A DNA stretch of 64,000 bases from JAMXLO01 sp963819855 (GTDB lineage Bacteria > Pseudomonadota > Alphaproteobacteria > Acetobacterales > Acetobacteraceae), in contig CAWFYC010000021.1 of assembly GCA_963819855.1 (NCBI GenBank), positions 310,001 through 374,000 on the forward strand, given 5' to 3'. This document shows, in pieces, positions 51,438-58,934 of the stretch. The number at the start of each line of letters is the position of its first letter. Within the stretch, counting starts at the first letter, position 1. A program made the translations under genes and the position numbers. The notes below the pieces were generated by a model. The model was not told where the DNA came from. It was given only the letters and a program-made list of their open reading frames with translations, and ran no database searches.

Positions 51438-52696
51438 GCTGCCAGCAATGCCGGCGGCGGGATCAGCGCGCTGTCGGCCGCCAGCATCTTTCCGGCACGC
51501 AGTGCGAAGGCCGGAGTCAGCATCTCCTGAGCGATCACCTTCTCACCGCTGTTGTCCGACAGAGTGAAGCGCCCACGCAGCAGATCCAGCACCGAAATAT
51601 CGGCTTCGCGTCCCGGCAGCAGCGCGCCGATGCTGTCCTCCATCTTCAGCATGCGGGCGGGATTGCTGGTGACCGTCGCGACCACCTCCGGCAGGCTCAG
51701 TCCCAGCGTCAGCAGTTCGGTCATCGCATGCGTCAGATTGAACGGCGCGACACCAGCGAACGGATTCTCCAGGCGCGAAGCCGCGTCGCCATCACCCGGC
51801 ACGCGCACGTTGTAGCCGTGCATGTCGGCGCCAAGCGTGTGCGGGCGGATACCGGCAGCGATAGTGCGGCGCGCCATCTCGAAGCTGAAATGCGAGCCGT
51901 GACCGACATCAACGGTGACCCCTCGTTCCAGCGCCGCCCAGACCACCGGGTGGACCTCGCCTGTGGCTGTGGAGACAAAGCCGCCCGGATGACGGGTGAA
52001 CGGATGCGCCAGCACGTCGCCAGGTTCCATCAGCGGCATCAGCGCGCGCACGACTTCGTCGGGATCGATGGTGGCGCCATCTTTCACCGGCCAGATCTGG
52101 CCGAGATGAATGTAGAGCGGCACGCCGAGTTCGCTGGAGATGCGCTTGCCGAGTTTGATCACTTCCAGTCCCCAGCGTGACGCACCGCCGATTTCCGCAT
52201 GCGCCTTCACCCCGCGCACGATATCGGCATTGGCGCGCCCGGCACGGATCGTCGCCTTCACATCGACCTGATCGGGGCCGTACAGCGCCGGATACAGATG
52301 GCCTTCCAGTCCGCCGACCAGATAGGCGGAGATGAAGCACAGCACACGGGTTTCCGCTGGCTCGACGACGAAATGGCGGAAGCCGGGAATGGTCATGCAG
52401 CTTGGCCCGCCCTGGTCCACCACTGTGGTGACACCAGAATGCACCCCCACCATGTCGGCGTTCAGGCCGAAGCGCCCGGTGACGTGCTGATAGACGTGGG
52501 CGTGTGTGTCGATCATGCCCGCGGTGACGATCTTCCCCGCGACATCGATCACTCGCCGTGCGGCATCCGCGGGCAGCGCCGATTCGATCGCCGCGATGCG
52601 ATCGCCGCTGATGCCGATATCGGCGACGCCGTCGCGACCCGACGCGGGATCGATCACCCGTCCGCCACGCAACAACAGATCGAACTGGCCGTCCAT
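51434..52696 (-). CDS. Amidohydrolase/deacetylase-family metallohydrolase (dihydroorotase-like)
   Basis: A 420-aa enzyme with HxH in AGMIDTHAHVYQHVTG, the likely carbamylated Lys in DIVRGVKAHAEIGG, His in VPLYIHLGQIWP, His in VLAHPFTRHPGGF and Asp in HTLGADMHGYNVR. This pattern fits the amidohydrolase/deacetylase subgroup of the dihydroorotase-like superfamily, acting on N-acyl or cyclic amide bonds. It precedes and overlaps the DUF1989 gene. The preceding gene in the operon is AtzH-like, separated by a palindromic repeat. Confidence 0.87.
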   Translation of the reverse strand: MDGQFDLLLRGGRVIDPASGRDGVADIGISGDRIAAIESALPADAARRVIDVAGKIVTAGMIDTHAHVYQHVTGRFGLNADMVGVHSGVTTVVDQGGPSCMTIPGFRHFVVEPAETRVLCFISAYLVGGLEGHLYPALYGPDQVDVKATIRAGRANADIVRGVKAHAEIGGASRWGLEVIKLGKRISSELGVPLYIHLGQIWPVKDGATIDPDEVVRALMPLMEPGDVLAHPFTRHPGGFVSTATGEVHPVVWAALERGVTVDVGHGSHFSFEMARRTIAAGIRPHTLGADMHGYNVRVPGDGDAASRLENPFAGVAPFNLTHAMTELLTLGLSLPEVVATVTSNPARMLKMEDSIGALLPGREADISVLDLLRGRFTLSDNSGEKVIAQEMLTPAFALRAGKMLAADSALIPPPALLAA

Positions 52697-52805
52697 CGCA
52701 TCCCCTCCGCGTATGTCGGAACCTTTGTATCATCAGTATGCTTCGTACAGGGTGCAAGCGGAAAGGGCGCCGGATGCTGATCTGTGAGCGTGACGACGGC
52801 AGGAC

Positions 52806-52885
52806 GATGGGTTTCGCTGCGCTCTGCCCATCCTACGTGTCTGGTCACGATGCGGCGGGTGGCGGCGGCGAAAGCGAAACCCATC
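52806..52885. repeat. Dispersed palindrome, ATGGGTTTCGCTGCGCTCT type, copy 2
   Basis: The left arm 52806-52836 matches the copy at 24658 with one change (GCTCTGCCCATCC). The right arm is reduced to GAAAGCGAAACCCATC at 52870-52885; the inner half of the right arm is missing. The element lies in the 187-bp gap within the amide-catabolism operon, and its right end supplies the stop codon of the AtzH-like gene (52884-52886). Confidence 0.65.
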
Positions 52886-53267
52886 AAGGCCTGGCGATCA
52901 AACTCACATGGGCGGCTACGATGCGCCATCCCTCGGGCAGCCGCACCCAGGTCTGCATCTGGCGGCCGAGCTTGCCGGGTACTGTGTCGCGCTCGAACAG
53001 CGTCGAGGCAGTGGCGAAGTCGCGTCCATGGGTCGTGATCACGGTGCGCGAAATGCGCCGCGCCAGGCCGACCGGCGAACGCGCCGCACGGAATGCGCCG
53101 ATTTCGCCGCTGCCATACAGGTTCTCGGCGATGCCATAGCGGATGGTGTGTGCGCTGTCCCAAAACAGCTCCTGCAATGTCGCCACGTCATTGCTCGCCA
53201 GCGCTGCCTCGTAGCGCGCGAACGCCACTTCGACCTCGGCGCGCACCTCGGGTAAATTGATCTCCAT
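52884..53267 (-). CDS. atzH: AtzH-like protein (1,3-dicarboxyurea decarboxylase / HpxZ family)
   Basis: A 127-aa NTF2-fold protein (DUF3225/SnoaL-like) from ATG 53267: INLPEVRAEVEVAFARYEAA, LQELFWDSAHTIRYGIAENL, YGSGEIGAFRAARSP and QMQTWVRLPEGWRIVAAHVS. AtzH decarboxylates 1,3-dicarboxyurea to allophanate in the revised cyanuric acid pathway; the same family is called HpxZ in oxalurate breakdown. It follows atzE by 4 bp. Presence of AtzF in the same operon favours the allophanate reading. The stop codon lies in a palindromic repeat, so the C-terminus may have been reset by that insertion. Confidence 0.8.
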   Translation of the reverse strand: MEINLPEVRAEVEVAFARYEAALASNDVATLQELFWDSAHTIRYGIAENLYGSGEIGAFRAARSPVGLARRISRTVITTHGRDFATASTLFERDTVPGKLGRQMQTWVRLPEGWRIVAAHVSLIARP

Positions 53268-53271
53268 GTCG

Positions 53272-54642
53272 TCACTCCGGAGGTTGCGGTGCACGCACAA
53301 CACCGCGTGCCTCCAGATCATAGGCGATGCGTAACGCCACGTCCTCGCGCCAAGGGGCTGTCACAATCTGCACGGCGATCGGCATGCCGTCCGGCTGCGG
53401 CACCGGTACGGCAACGACGGGCAGGCCAATGAACGAGATCGGCTGGGTATAGATTCCGATATTCGGCCGCAGCGGCACTTCCTGCCCGTTCAGCATGAAA
53501 GTCTTCTGACCGATCTTCGGTGCGACGCAGGGCGTGGCAGGCGCGATTATAGCGTCCACTTCTTCGAACAGACGCAGCACCTTATCGCGATACCAGCGGC
53601 GGAATTGCTGCGCCTGCGAAACCCAGGCGGCCGGTATCATCGCGCCGGCGATCAGCCGGTCACGCACATCGGGGTCGAAGTCGCGTGCTCGCGTGCGGAG
53701 GCGATGGAGATGCAGGGCAGCCCCCTCGGATGTGGTGATGACATACGCCGCGGCCCGCGCCCGCGCAGCTTCGGGGATTTCGATCTGCCGTGTTGCGCCG
53801 AGCGCGTTTGCAACACCGTCCAGTGCGGCGAGCGCCTCGCGCCCGGCGCCGGAGCGGAAATAGCCGCCTGCGCTGGCGACGCGCAACCCGGTTATACCGG
53901 AGGCGAGTATTGGTCCGACCGGTTCATCGACACGGTCGGTGCAGACGGGATCATGCGGGTCGGGTCCGGTCATCGCGTCATACGCAAGCGCCAGATCGGC
54001 GGTGTTGCGTGCGAATGGGCCGAGGTGATCGAGGCTGGATACGAACGGGAAGCTGCGGGCGCGAGACAAACGTCCATACGTCGGCTTCAGACCGAAGATG
54101 CCACAGAACGACGACGGCACGCGGATCGAGCCGTTGGTGTCGGAACCGAGCGCAATCGGCACCAGACCGCCGGCGACCGCGCCGCCCGATCCGCCGGACG
54201 AACCTCCGGTCATCCGCGTAATATCGTGGGGATTGCGCGAGGGGCCGTCGTGGCTGTTCTCGCCGGTGAAGTCATAGGCGTATTCGCCCATGTTCAGTGC
54301 GCCGACCAGGATCGCGCCGGCGGCTTCAAGTCGCGAGATCAGCGTTGCGTCGGCGGTAGCCGGAGGATGCTCGCGGTTGATCTTCGAGCCGGCGAGCGTC
54401 GGCAGGCCGGCGATGTCGATCAGGTTCTTCACCGCGAACGGCACGCCGGCGAGCGTTCCCGTCGGATTTGCCACGGCACGCGTGCGGGCGCGTTCGGCGG
54501 CGACGGCGGTAAAGGCGTTCAGCACCGTGTCGCGGCGGGCAATGCGCGCGAGCGTTTGTTCGATCACCTCCGTCGCAGTGACTCCCCCGCGCAGGACGGA
54601 CGACGCAATAGCGCCGGCCGAAGTCCATGCGAGCTCTGTCAT
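53272..54642 (-). CDS. atzE: AtzE-family amidase (1-carboxybiuret hydrolase catalytic subunit)
   Basis: A 456-aa amidase-signature enzyme starting at ATG 54642. The Ser-cisSer-Lys triad is visible: Lys in GVPFAVKNLIDIAG, Ser in MTGGSSGGSGGAVAGG and nucleophile Ser in DTNGSIRVPSSFCG. With AtzG it hydrolyses 1-carboxybiuret to 1,3-dicarboxyurea; HpxY of oxalurate catabolism is the close alternative. The start overlaps the atzG stop (ATGA), and atzH follows after 4 bp, reproducing the AtzG-E-H order. GatA was considered, but the companion genes rule it out. Confidence 0.87.
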   Translation of the reverse strand: MTELAWTSAGAIASSVLRGGVTATEVIEQTLARIARRDTVLNAFTAVAAERARTRAVANPTGTLAGVPFAVKNLIDIAGLPTLAGSKINREHPPATADATLISRLEAAGAILVGALNMGEYAYDFTGENSHDGPSRNPHDITRMTGGSSGGSGGAVAGGLVPIALGSDTNGSIRVPSSFCGIFGLKPTYGRLSRARSFPFVSSLDHLGPFARNTADLALAYDAMTGPDPHDPVCTDRVDEPVGPILASGITGLRVASAGGYFRSGAGREALAALDGVANALGATRQIEIPEAARARAAAYVITTSEGAALHLHRLRTRARDFDPDVRDRLIAGAMIPAAWVSQAQQFRRWYRDKVLRLFEEVDAIIAPATPCVAPKIGQKTFMLNGQEVPLRPNIGIYTQPISFIGLPVVAVPVPQPDGMPIAVQIVTAPWREDVALRIAYDLEARGVVRAPQPPE

Positions 54643-54824
54643 GCGTGAAAGACCGGCGCCGGATCCGCATCGTCCGGCAGGGGGAAGTCCAGTACGCGCT
54701 GCGCCATGTCGCGCGTGATGCGCAGGTGCAGTCGTATAGCGTCCCGCCACTCGGGGGCGATAGTGATGCCGAGCAGCGCCGCGTTGGCATCCAGCCAGTC
54801 GTCGAGTTCGTCGCTGTGGTTCAT
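54639..54824 (-). CDS. atzG: AtzG-like small subunit (DUF4089)
   Basis: A 61-aa protein too short to be noticed by many gene callers: MNHSDELDDWLDANAALLGI and WRDAIRLHLRITRDMAQRVL are the two helices of DUF4089, the small subunit that wraps and stabilises AtzE (GatC-like in structure). Its ATG overlaps the atzF stop and its stop overlaps the atzE start, both by four bases, so subunit balance is set by translational coupling. Confidence 0.85.
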   Translation of the reverse strand: MNHSDELDDWLDANAALLGITIAPEWRDAIRLHLRITRDMAQRVLDFPLPDDADPAPVFHA

Positions 54825-56497
54825 GTTGGTCCTGTTGCCGCAAGCCAGGCGCGCCAGCCGCCGAGACCGGTGATGTCGCGCGCGCCGACGATACCTTCGG
54901 TTTCGGCCAGGAAGCCAAGGCACGGACCGTCGGTCAGTTGCACGGTGCCGAAGCCGAGTGGAGGCGGTACCCGGGCAAGCAGCGTCCCCACGGAAGATGT
55001 GGGCAGTGCCCAAACTTCGCCCTCGATCGCGGCACCATCAGCCGCGCGCACCATGCCCGGGCGGTCGCCGAGTGCGTACAGCCGGTACTGCGGGGCGGTC
55101 TGCGTTGCACGGAGGAAACGGCCACCACGCTCGGTCAGCTGATGGTTGAGCGGCAGGCCGGACATGTGGGCACCGATGCAGAACAATGGCGTTTCATCGG
55201 CGGCGAGCGGGTCGGGAGCAGCAGGCGGCGGCAACGTCATGCGTGTCGCGCCGACGCGATCGACGTTCGCGCGATGGATGGAATCTGCGAGCGCGGCAAG
55301 TCTGCCCTCGGACCACGCGGGTCCGATCAGCGTCACGCCGATCGGAAGTCCGTTGCTGTCGAAACCCGCCGGCACCGCGATGGCGGCGAGGTCGCACAGG
55401 TTGACGAAGTTGGTGTAGGTGCCGAGGCGGCTGTTCACGTCGATCGGATTCGCCGCCACTTCGGCCAATGTGGGGCAGAACGGGACCGTCGGCAGCAGCA
55501 GTGCGTCGTACTCACGGAACAGGATCTCCGCCGCGCGGCGCGCCACGGCGAGGCGATGGAACGCATCGAATGCATCTACGGTGCGGCGGCTCAGTCCGCC
55601 TTCGAGGATCGCGCGCGTTACCGGGTGCAGGATGTCGGAACGCTGCTCCACCACGTCGCGCAATGCAGCCGAGCGCTCGGCGACCCACGGGCCGTCGTAG
55701 AGCAGGCGGCCGATTTCCAGAAACAGCGAGATGTCTACCGTTTCGGCGGTCGCTATCCGCGCCGACGGCGTCGCCACGCCACGCCGCAGATACGCAAACG
55801 GCGCGACGCGCGAATACGTATCATCGGTGTCGTAGCCTGCGATCACGCGCTGCACAGCCAGCGCTTCATCGACGGATGGCGCGAAGATCGAGACGGTATC
55901 AAGCGAACGGCATGCCGGCACGAGGCCTCGCGTAGATACGCTGCCGCGCGTCGGCTTCAGACCGACGATGTTGCCGAAGGCCGCGGGAACGCGGCCGGAC
56001 CCGGCGGTGTCGGTACCAAGGGCGAAGCGGACGATGCCGGCGGCGACAGCGGTGGCCGAACCTGACGACGAGCCGCCGGGAATGTAGTCGGCATTGAAGA
56101 CATTGCGCGGCACGCCATACGGACTACGGGTTCCAACGAGGCCGGTGGCGAACTGATCGAGATTGGTCTTGCCGATCAGCAGCGCACCTTCGTCCAACAG
56201 GCGCTGCACAGCGGGGGCTGTGATCGTCGCGGTATAGCCGTAGCCGGGGCAGCCCGCTGTGGTCGGCAGCCCGGCAATATCGATGTTGTCCTTCACCGCC
56301 AAGGTCACGCCCCAGAATGCGCGGCCTCTCGGCCCCTCCGCTTCCAGTTGGCGGGCGCGCGACACGATCGCTTCGTCCGTCAGACGGGTGATCCAGATCG
56401 CCGGATCATCGTGACCGCGGTCGGCCGCGAGCGCGGTGTCGGCGGCCTCGAGTGGCGTCACGCGGCACCGCGTCGCTGCATGCGATAGGTCCACCAT
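54821..56497 (-). CDS. atzF: Allophanate hydrolase AtzF
   Basis: A 558-aa, two-domain enzyme. The N-terminal amidase domain (about 1-440) has Lys in GVTLAVKDNIDIAG, Ser in YIPGGSSSGSATAVAAG and Ser in DTAGSGRVPAAFG. The C-terminal domain (about 450-555), opened by FCIGAHMSGLPLNHQL, is the allophanate hydrolase-specific domain. The two together turn allophanate into ammonia and CO2, the last step of cyanuric acid, biuret, urea-amidolyase and guanidine pathways. It precedes and overlaps atzG, so all allophanate-producing and -using steps are in one transcript. Confidence 0.9.
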   Translation of the reverse strand: MVDLSHAATRCRVTPLEAADTALAADRGHDDPAIWITRLTDEAIVSRARQLEAEGPRGRAFWGVTLAVKDNIDIAGLPTTAGCPGYGYTATITAPAVQRLLDEGALLIGKTNLDQFATGLVGTRSPYGVPRNVFNADYIPGGSSSGSATAVAAGIVRFALGTDTAGSGRVPAAFGNIVGLKPTRGSVSTRGLVPACRSLDTVSIFAPSVDEALAVQRVIAGYDTDDTYSRVAPFAYLRRGVATPSARIATAETVDISLFLEIGRLLYDGPWVAERSAALRDVVEQRSDILHPVTRAILEGGLSRRTVDAFDAFHRLAVARRAAEILFREYDALLLPTVPFCPTLAEVAANPIDVNSRLGTYTNFVNLCDLAAIAVPAGFDSNGLPIGVTLIGPAWSEGRLAALADSIHRANVDRVGATRMTLPPPAAPDPLAADETPLFCIGAHMSGLPLNHQLTERGGRFLRATQTAPQYRLYALGDRPGMVRAADGAAIEGEVWALPTSSVGTLLARVPPPLGFGTVQLTDGPCLGFLAETEGIVGARDITGLGGWRAWLAATGPT

Positions 56498-56510
56498 TGC
56501 AGCATGACGC

Positions 56511-58085
56511 TTACTCTGCCGGTGACTCCTCCGCGAGTGCCTCCGCGTCGGTTATTTCGGCCGCGGCTGGATAGCGGCTAAGGCCCAGGCACATCAGACC
56601 GATCAACAGATAGCCGAGTGCCACCGGTGCCGAATCAGCGAATTCCAGCGACGTGCCGTTAATGAAGCCGAAGAATGCCAACACCGCGGCGGCGATCGCG
56701 TACAGCGCAGCGCGATCGAATTTGCGGTCAATGATGAAGGCGGCGATGGCGCCGAGCATCAAACCTGCCAGGGTGCCGCCGCCGCCGAACAGTTGCAGGC
56801 CATGATAGATCACGCCGTTGCCGGCCATCTTGTCGAGACCGACCTGCGATGCCGAGGTACCCGCGGCGGCGAGCGCACCATCGATCTGGCTCTGCGCCCA
56901 CGAGGCGATATTCGGCAGCATGGCGAGGATCACTGCTGGTGCGTGGCGCGCCGGCGTGGTCTCGAACGCCTGTGCACCGATCACCAGGCCGATATACAGC
57001 AGGATCGGCAGGATCGAGACCAACGGGACGACGGCCAGCAGCAGAGCGGTCAGGCCGAGGAAGCACACCAGCGAGATGACGACGCCGGTGGCCAGCGAAT
57101 AGCCGACGCGGCCGCCGACCGATTTCCAGCCAGGATGGCCGATATACACCGCCGGCGGGAACGGCGAGCCGAGCACCGCGCCGGCGAGCGCGCCGATGCC
57201 GTCGGCCAGCAGGACCTTGCGCAGATCGAAGTTGTCGCCGGCGGCGGAGGCGCTTTCGACGTTGTTCATGCCCTCGGTGAAGTTGTAGACGCCGAGCGGC
57301 ACGGCGACGACGAGCAGGGGCCCGATGTCGGAAAGGCCAGCCAGGAAGTCGGCGGACGGCATCGGCACGTGCACGCCGAATTTCTGGAATGCGACGATGA
57401 CCGCGTGCGGGTCCATCACCTGGCTGATGCCGCTCAGCGTGGCTAGCCACGCGAGGATGGTTCCGACTCCTACCGCGGCGAGTCCGCCGGGCAATCCCCA
57501 GGGCAAGCGCACCCGCGCGCACCACGACACCAGAATGATGCCGAGTGAGATGAAAGCGAGCCACGGCACCTGCCAGCTCAGCGCCGCGGGGCGCATCGAG
57601 ATGAAGGCGATCGAAATGCCAGCCAGCGCGCCCAGCATCGCCGCGCGCGGTGTATATTTGCGGATCGTCGGGCCGACGAAGGCGCCGAGCAGGATAATGA
57701 TACCAATGATGAACGCCCAGGCGAGGCCGGCCTGCCAGGCAAGGATCGGATCCTTCGTCTTCAGATAGGTCGGCAGCATGACCAGAAAGACGACGATAAA
57801 CATGTGCGGTACGCTGGGGCCGTACGGCAGGGCGGTGACGTCGTCGCGGCCCTCGCGCTTCGCGAGCTGCCAGGCGAGCCAGGCGTAGAACAGGTTGCCG
57901 ATCGGCAGCGCGATGCCGAGTGCGGGAAGCACACGGCCGAACACGATGTCATCGGGCAGCTTCACCACGCCGAGGCAAAGGCCGGTCAGTACGATGACGT
58001 TGAGCGCGACGTTGGTGAACAGGCCGAAAAAGCCGTTCCAGTCGCCTGGTACCCACCAGGAGGGAGCAGCGGTTCGTGTGCTCAC
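56511..58085 (-). CDS. NCS2-like permease
   Basis: A 524-aa membrane protein with 12 or more hydrophobic segments. GTG 58085 is chosen from the AGGAG seven bases upstream. The substrate-site half-helices typical of the xanthine/uracil permease superfamily appear as PLGVYNFTEGMNNVESASAA followed by GDNFDLRK and DGIGALAGAVLGSPFPPAVY. It is a divergent member, and the NCS2 assignment is by motif style only. It lies between the cysteine hydrolase and atzF and is the likely uptake system for the operon's substrate, suggesting a ring compound or ureide. Confidence 0.75.
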   Translation of the reverse strand: MSTRTAAPSWWVPGDWNGFFGLFTNVALNVIVLTGLCLGVVKLPDDIVFGRVLPALGIALPIGNLFYAWLAWQLAKREGRDDVTALPYGPSVPHMFIVVFLVMLPTYLKTKDPILAWQAGLAWAFIIGIIILLGAFVGPTIRKYTPRAAMLGALAGISIAFISMRPAALSWQVPWLAFISLGIILVSWCARVRLPWGLPGGLAAVGVGTILAWLATLSGISQVMDPHAVIVAFQKFGVHVPMPSADFLAGLSDIGPLLVVAVPLGVYNFTEGMNNVESASAAGDNFDLRKVLLADGIGALAGAVLGSPFPPAVYIGHPGWKSVGGRVGYSLATGVVISLVCFLGLTALLLAVVPLVSILPILLYIGLVIGAQAFETTPARHAPAVILAMLPNIASWAQSQIDGALAAAGTSASQVGLDKMAGNGVIYHGLQLFGGGGTLAGLMLGAIAAFIIDRKFDRAALYAIAAAVLAFFGFINGTSLEFADSAPVALGYLLIGLMCLGLSRYPAAAEITDAEALAEESPAE

Positions 58086-58098
58086 GGCAGTCTCCTGT

Positions 58099-58761
58099 TC
58101 ATGCCAATGCAGATAGCAGCGCGGTGGACGGCGCGACCCAGCCGAAGATGCCGCCCTGCGCCTTGATCATCGCGATGCCGGCCGCATGGAACTCGGGGAA
58201 GTAGGAGCCGGTGCAATCTTCCAGCACGAGGCAATCAAAGCCGCGGTCATTGGCCTCGCGCACCGTGGTGTGCACGCAGACCTCGGTGGTGACGCCGCAA
58301 ATGAAGAGCTGTGCGATGCCGCGGCCGCGCAGCATCGTTTCGAGGTCGGTGGCGTGGAACGCGCCCTTGCCCGGTTTGTCGACGACCGGCTCGCCGGGAT
58401 CCGGGGCAAGTTCGGGGATGATGTCGTGGCCGGCTTCGCCACGCACCAGGATGCGGCCCATCGGGCCGTGATCGCCGATGCCGGTAGCGTGGTTGCCGCG
58501 CGCCCGCTTCGCCGGAGCGAGGTCGGAGAGGTCGGGGCGGTGACCCTCGCGGGTGTGGACCACCATCATCCCGGCGGCGCGGCAGGCGTTCAGGACGCGC
58601 CCGGTCGGGGCAATCGCGGTGCGGAGCAGGGCGACGTCGTTGCCCAAGGCGGCGCCGAAGCCGCCGGGTTCCAGGAAGTCACGCTGCATGTCGATGATGA
58701 CCAACGCCGCAGAGACCGGGTGGAAGATGAAGGGATACGGATCGGCATCGACGTGCAGCAT
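58099..58761 (-). CDS. Isochorismatase-family cysteine hydrolase (biuret/triuret/ureidoacrylate hydrolase type)
   Basis: A 220-aa hydrolase from ATG 58761 (AGGAAG upstream). The catalytic triad of this family is present: Asp in ALVIIDMQRDFLEPGGFG, Lys in VVDKPGKGAFHAT and nucleophile Cys in LFICGVTTEVCVHTTVREAN. Relatives include biuret hydrolase BiuH, triuret hydrolase and RutB. Its position as first gene of the operon that contains AtzGEH and AtzF makes a ureide-type amide its best predicted substrate. It is divergent from the LLM monooxygenase gene, 173 bp between starts. Confidence 0.85.
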   Translation of the reverse strand: MLHVDADPYPFIFHPVSAALVIIDMQRDFLEPGGFGAALGNDVALLRTAIAPTGRVLNACRAAGMMVVHTREGHRPDLSDLAPAKRARGNHATGIGDHGPMGRILVRGEAGHDIIPELAPDPGEPVVDKPGKGAFHATDLETMLRGRGIAQLFICGVTTEVCVHTTVREANDRGFDCLVLEDCTGSYFPEFHAAGIAMIKAQGGIFGWVAPSTALLSALA

Positions 58762-58934
58762 GCCTGCTTCCTGGGCATAGAGCCTGTGCAAGGGGCGGAA
58801 CTCGTTCCGGATCGAGGCAAATGCGCCGGCGGCGAGCTGAGCCGATTGCTTCCATTGGCAGGAAGAGCAAGAACAGGGCCACGGCACATTGCTTGCACAC
58901 AAAACTTAGGGCCAGCGGCCGAAGGAGTGCACGG

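Noticed and set aside
49304..58761. A complete cyanuric acid pathway
   Set aside because: No cyanuric acid hydrolase (AtzD/barbiturase fold) is encoded in the window; only the steps from carboxybiuret or related compounds to ammonia are visible.
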